Assembly: GCF_037892605.1 (NCBI RefSeq)
Contig: NZ_JBBKTU010000001.1
Coordinates: 1,860,001-1,924,000 of the forward strand
Direction of reading: 5' to 3'
Source of the DNA: Lacibacter sp. H407
GTDB lineage: Bacteria > Bacteroidota > Bacteroidia > Chitinophagales > Chitinophagaceae
Length of the DNA: 64,000 bases
Below, piece after piece: positions 60,585 to 64,000 of the stretch. The notes below the pieces were generated by a model. That model was not told where the DNA came from, ran no database searches, and was given only the letters and a program-made list of their open reading frames with translations. Each line of letters opens with the position of its first letter. Within the stretch, counting starts at the first letter, position 1. The translations under genes and the position numbers were made by a program.

Positions 60585-62660
60585 CTATAAATTCATCACA
60601 AAAGCACCCTGCTCACTTGTGCAGAAATAGTTGCGTTGCAAACGTTCGCAGTCTTTTTTCCAAAGATTTACCTTCCATTGCGGGTTGGAGCTGTCGAAAA
60701 CCAGCAGCTTGCAATCAATTGTTTTGAGCAGATCGTTGATAAAAAGCCGGGGATTGCCGGATACGATAACTACATCGGCTTGAAGGGGAGAAGCGAGTGA
60801 ATCGTACCGGTACGATTGGTTGATGTGGACGATTCGTTTGTTATTGATATTATAACCGAACCTGCCGTTGGGATTTTGCAACATCGGCGAATGATACGTT
60901 CGATGCGCAATTCTTGATGGCTTTAAATGAAAGTTGCGGAGAAATCCATCTTGCAGTAAAACAGAATCGCCGATGAATTGGTATTGATTGCCCAGCATAA
61001 AATCAATGGCTGTGTGTTGCGACAGATTATAAACGATTAGTTTTTGTTGTCGGCTGGTTTTATACAGCACATAGATCTGAATGCTGAAAAATAAGCAAAG
61101 AAATGCCAGGCTCCACTTTAATGCGTTCGGTCGTTTTTGAATGAGCCAGATACCTGTTGCTGCAATAAACGAATACAATAAAATTGTTTGAAGGGGATGA
61201 TGATTGATGCCATCTACCACCGAGAATGTAAAATGATCGACCCACAGAATGAATTGATTCATCCATTTTAGTAATATAGCTACAACAGTTGCAACAGGTT
61301 TTGCAAGTAATGGAACGAATGAACAAGTCATAAGCAGAATCAATCCATACAATATGAACGTTGATAATGGTACGGCTAAGAAATTACTGATGAGAAATAT
61401 TGTTGGTGCCTGATGGAAATGATAGATGCAAAGCGGCAGCGTAAGGATTTGTGCTGCCAATGTAACTGCATTCAACTGCCAAAGTTTATCCAGTATTTTA
61501 TTTTGAATGCTGAACCAGTGATAAATAGGTTTCATAAATAACACAATACTTAACACTGCTGCGTAGGATAATTGAAAGCCTACATCCCACAACAGAAAAG
61601 GATTGTAGCACAGCAGCACAAAAGCGGATGCAGCCATACTGTTGTAAATATTTCCTTTGCGTTTAAATAGATCAGCACCTGCAATAAAGCTGAACATGAT
61701 CACGGCTCTGAGAACGGATGCTCCGGCACCGGTTAATAAACTGAACAACCACAATAACAGAATCACAAGAATTGTTTTAAATAGTTTCAATCGCTTAAAG
61801 CGCTCCAGTGGTTTTAATAAGAAGAGCAACAGAACATAGATCAATCCTAAATGCATTCCACTAATGGCAATTACGTGTACAACGCCGGTGTTACTGTAGG
61901 CCTGTACCAGATCACGGTCGAGATCATCACGGTAGCCGATCAGCAACGCTTCGGCAACACTGCTTTCCATATCGCCTTTAATGTAAGTGCGGATCGTTTT
62001 TAATATATAGCCCTTTATATAATACATCTGTTTCCAGAAATAGGATGTTTCTGATCGAACTGATTTTTTATAATCTTTTGATTGTACAAACAATTGATGT
62101 GTCATGCCGTTGAACAGTGCATATCGTTTGTAGTCGAAACCTCCGGGGTTTCCGGCATTCTTTATTTCCTGCAGTGGTTTGTTAACAAGAATAATATCTC
62201 CATACGTTAATGCCGGAGGAAAACTGTCTTTCCGGAAATAGATAACGGCTTTACCAGTTACTTTTTTTGCTTTGTTGTTGTGGTAAACAATACTGATTTC
62301 ACTCAGCGCCTTGTAAGTTTTTTCCCTTTCACTTAACGGCTCGAGTAAACGAAGCTGAACTATATCTCCTTGTTGGTATGCATGACCAGCCCAGTTTGGC
62401 TGATGTGGTAATTGGTTAGCCCATGCCAACGCAATCCCTGAGGCGATCAGGATGATGTTAATGCTGATCCCCGTGATCCAGTTGTTGAAAAACCGACTGC
62501 GTTCTGTTGCAAAATAATAATACAGCAGAAAGGGAAGAGTACTAACGGTTGCATATAACGCCAGTGTCCAGTGTAGTGAAAAATACCAGCCACAAATAAT
62601 GCCTGCAGCCAAAGGCAGTAACAAACGAAGAAAGGGGATGTTTTTCCAAATAGGAACCAT
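60585..62660 (-). CDS. comEC: ComEC/Rec2 family DNA-uptake channel protein
   Basis: A 691-residue inner-membrane protein. Helices at the N-terminus (LLLPLAAGIICGWYFSL) precede an OB-like DUF4131 domain (about residues 85-205; SFPPALTYGDIILVNKPL; NPGGFDYKRYALFNGMTHQ). The multi-helix competence domain has the signature TGVVHVIAISGMHLGLIYVLL, then AGASVLRAVIMFSFI. The C-terminal 120 residues are soluble but carry no HxHxDH metal motif, so the metallo-beta-lactamase domain of Bacillus ComEC is absent. It probably conducts single-stranded DNA in natural transformation. Confidence 0.88.
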   Translation of the reverse strand: MVPIWKNIPFLRLLLPLAAGIICGWYFSLHWTLALYATVSTLPFLLYYYFATERSRFFNNWITGISINIILIASGIALAWANQLPHQPNWAGHAYQQGDIVQLRLLEPLSEREKTYKALSEISIVYHNNKAKKVTGKAVIYFRKDSFPPALTYGDIILVNKPLQEIKNAGNPGGFDYKRYALFNGMTHQLFVQSKDYKKSVRSETSYFWKQMYYIKGYILKTIRTYIKGDMESSVAEALLIGYRDDLDRDLVQAYSNTGVVHVIAISGMHLGLIYVLLLFLLKPLERFKRLKLFKTILVILLLWLFSLLTGAGASVLRAVIMFSFIAGADLFKRKGNIYNSMAASAFVLLCYNPFLLWDVGFQLSYAAVLSIVLFMKPIYHWFSIQNKILDKLWQLNAVTLAAQILTLPLCIYHFHQAPTIFLISNFLAVPLSTFILYGLILLMTCSFVPLLAKPVATVVAILLKWMNQFILWVDHFTFSVVDGINHHPLQTILLYSFIAATGIWLIQKRPNALKWSLAFLCLFFSIQIYVLYKTSRQQKLIVYNLSQHTAIDFMLGNQYQFIGDSVLLQDGFLRNFHLKPSRIAHRTYHSPMLQNPNGRFGYNINNKRIVHINQSYRYDSLASPLQADVVIVSGNPRLFINDLLKTIDCKLLVFDSSNPQWKVNLWKKDCERLQRNYFCTSEQGAFVMNL

Positions 62661-62729
62661 TATTACAGATGTTACCGTTAAAATAAAAACGGAAGCTGTG
62701 CTCTGGTAGGGGGATTTCCCCCTTTTTAC

Positions 62730-63203
62730 TTACTCACCAAGTAAATTTTTAAGAAATGCTATTTGCCCCAAATGATAGATGTTGTGTTGGATCAAGCCAT
62801 TGAGCAGGAAACGGAAATTGTAATCCCGGAAATCAACGGACTCGTCCAAAAAAGAATCATCTCTTTTTTGCAGATTAGCAACGATTTGCTGATGCAGACT
62901 TTCAAACTCTGCCAAACCTTTTTTCCAGGTATGTTCTTTTGGATCAATGGTACGCCAGTCAGATTCTTCAGAGTCCATCAATTCTTCTTCTTGTTTTCGC
63001 TGTAAGCGGTTTAGTGTAAACTGCGCCCAGTTGATCATGTGGTACAAAATTTCAATGGCAGCATGTGAGTTTTTTGGATTGATATACACAACAGCCGGAT
63101 GAATTTTCTGCAGCATGGGTAATACTGCTTCGCCGTACCAAGGTTGTCCGTTGATAACACGTTGCAGATTGCTGATGATCGATTGTACCTCTTTATTGTT
63201 CAT
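62730..63203 (-). CDS. DinB family four-helix-bundle protein
   Basis: A 157-residue protein of the DinB/YfiT superfamily. The family's metal-binding histidines are seen in IEILYHMINWAQF (near residue 50) and the C-terminal LIQHNIYHLGQIAFLKNLL. Members include thiol-dependent transferases and damage-inducible proteins; the substrate is unknown. It lies between comEC and carB on the same strand, with a 69-bp gap to comEC that holds only a short G5/C5 palindrome. Confidence 0.85.
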   Translation of the reverse strand: MNNKEVQSIISNLQRVINGQPWYGEAVLPMLQKIHPAVVYINPKNSHAAIEILYHMINWAQFTLNRLQRKQEEELMDSEESDWRTIDPKEHTWKKGLAEFESLHQQIVANLQKRDDSFLDESVDFRDYNFRFLLNGLIQHNIYHLGQIAFLKNLLGE

Positions 63204-63330
63204 ACTTGTAAGTTAGGAAGAAGGGCAGGAACATGCAATGATGATTCTGTTAAAAAGAAAGCGCAATTGAAAGAGGACCGATGAATCGAGCGTGGCAACA
63301 GTTGATGCCATAAAAAGTGAAGCTTGTATC

Positions 63331-63360
63331 AAAAAAAACTCCGCAACAAGTGCGGAGTTT
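63331..63360 (-). terminator. Rho-independent terminator of carB
   Basis: A perfect 10-bp stem, AAACTCCGCA (63336-63345) with TGCGGAGTTT (63351-63360), loop 5 nt, with an A run at 63331-63338 that reads as U on the minus strand. Confidence 0.92.
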
Positions 63361-63365
63361 GAAAT

Positions 63366-64000
63366 TTATTTACTTAGATACATACTTCTGTCTTTATACA
63401 ATTGACGGAAGTATGGATCACGCAGATCTTTAATGAAACGGATCGCTTCACCTGTACTTTTCATTTCAGGTCCGAGCTCTTTGTTTACGTTCGGGAATTT
63501 GTGAAAACTGAATACCGGTTCTTTGATGGCATAACCCGTGAGTTTTTTCTCGTATGTAAAATCAGTAAGCTTCTTTTCGCCCAACATTACTTTCGTTGCA
63601 ATGTTGAGGTAAGGAATCTGGTACGCTTTTGCAATGAACGGTGTGGTGCGTGAAGCTCGTGGGTTGGCTTCGATTACATACACTTTACCGCCTTTGATGG
63701 CAAACTGAATATTGATGAGGCCACGTATATCGAGCGCTTTTGCAATTCGTTTTGCATATTCTTCCATTGTGGCAACAATCAATGGAGAAAGATTGAACTC
63801 AGGTAACACTGCATGGCTGTCGCCACTGTGAATACCGGCTGGTTCAATATGTTCCATCACACCCATTACGTGGAAATTTTCACCATCGTAAATAGCATCG
63901 ATCTCTGCTTCCTGACAACGATCAAGGAAATGATCGATGAGGATTTTGTTGCCGGGTAAATGTTTGATGAGACTTAATACGGCACTTTCCAATTCGGTTT
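63366..64000 (-). CDS. carB: Carbamoyl-phosphate synthase large subunit, C-terminal part (cut by window edge)
   Basis: The frame is open to the right edge, so only the last 210 residues or so are visible. They form the end of the second ATP-grasp domain: EAEIDAIYDGENFHVMGVME, EHIEPAGIHSGDSHAVLP, RGLINIQFAIKGGKVYVIEA and NPRASRTTPFIAKAYQIPYL. The protein ends shortly after FPNVNKELGPEMKSTGEAI without a full methylglyoxal-synthase-like allosteric domain, as is usual in many Bacteroidota. It supplies carbamoyl phosphate for pyrimidine and arginine synthesis. Confidence 0.95.
   Translation of the reverse strand, partial: TELESAVLSLIKHLPGNKILIDHFLDRCQEAEIDAIYDGENFHVMGVMEHIEPAGIHSGDSHAVLPEFNLSPLIVATMEEYAKRIAKALDIRGLINIQFAIKGGKVYVIEANPRASRTTPFIAKAYQIPYLNIATKVMLGEKKLTDFTYEKKLTGYAIKEPVFSFHKFPNVNKELGPEMKSTGEAIRFIKDLRDPYFRQLYKDRSMYLSK

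Noticed and set aside
62708-62727. GGGGGA/TCCCCC palindrome as a terminator of comEC or dinB
   Set aside because: It lies upstream of comEC and downstream of dinB on the minus strand, but no U tract follows on that strand and the loop is only 2 nt. It is left as an unexplained short palindrome.

Overview
The window looks like chromosome of a member of the Bacteroidota, most likely family Chitinophagaceae (inference). The evidence is a SusC/SusD pair under an ECF sigma/FecR module, gliding genes gldA, gldD and gldE, a type IX sorting domain, a three-domain IspG, DUF4126, DUF3109 and YtxH proteins, and near absence of Shine-Dalgarno sites. Many starts instead have a Bacteroidota -7 box (TAnnTTTG) a few bases upstream. 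About 60 protein genes are densely packed on both strands. I see no rRNA, tRNA, CRISPR array, insertion sequence or prophage, and no gene-free stretch over 300 bases.

Layout. 1-2856: OPT transporter (cut by the edge), Bax inhibitor-1 family protein, lipoprotein deacetylase, YtxH protein. 3102-13541: sigma factor, FecR anti-sigma, SusC with STN signalling domain, SusD lipoprotein, and a large FG-GAP/ASPIC lipoprotein beyond a strong terminator. 13563-25662: YitT, KorA without KorB, a secreted RidA-like protein, the eno-divIC-nth cluster, gldA, a type IX-sorted Ig-like protein, acs. 25755-31686: envelope proteins (unknown secreted protein, L,D-transpeptidase, DUF4332) and a sigma/anti-sigma/beta-barrel operon. 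31832-42723: kbl, lipoproteins, a class D beta-lactamase homologue, batB-batC, ispG, nadB, an LpxL-like acyltransferase. 42759-46446: persulfide dioxygenase-rhodanese with an ArsR regulator, tsaB, a degenerate hydroxyacyl-CoA dehydrogenase-like protein, RidA. 46848-57159: RNase G, a 31-residue bS22-like protein, TPR protein, HU, mutY, ssb, gldE, gldD, then DUF3109-lutB-deacetylase. 57205-64000: rluF, EamA, purH, comEC, dinB and the 3' end of carB.

Most genes are housekeeping or envelope genes. The least explained signal is a dispersed family of short arrays with a strict 7-bp period. At least nine occur between 18.5 and 57.2 kb. Each has its own heptamer, several form facing inverted pairs, and they lie in gene junctions, in the eno leader, next to the batB start, and in frame inside three genes (ispG, gldD and a deacetylase). 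In gldD the array encodes the hydrophobic core of the signal peptide. They resemble in form the heptanucleotide STRR repeats of filamentous cyanobacteria. I know of no established name for them in this group.
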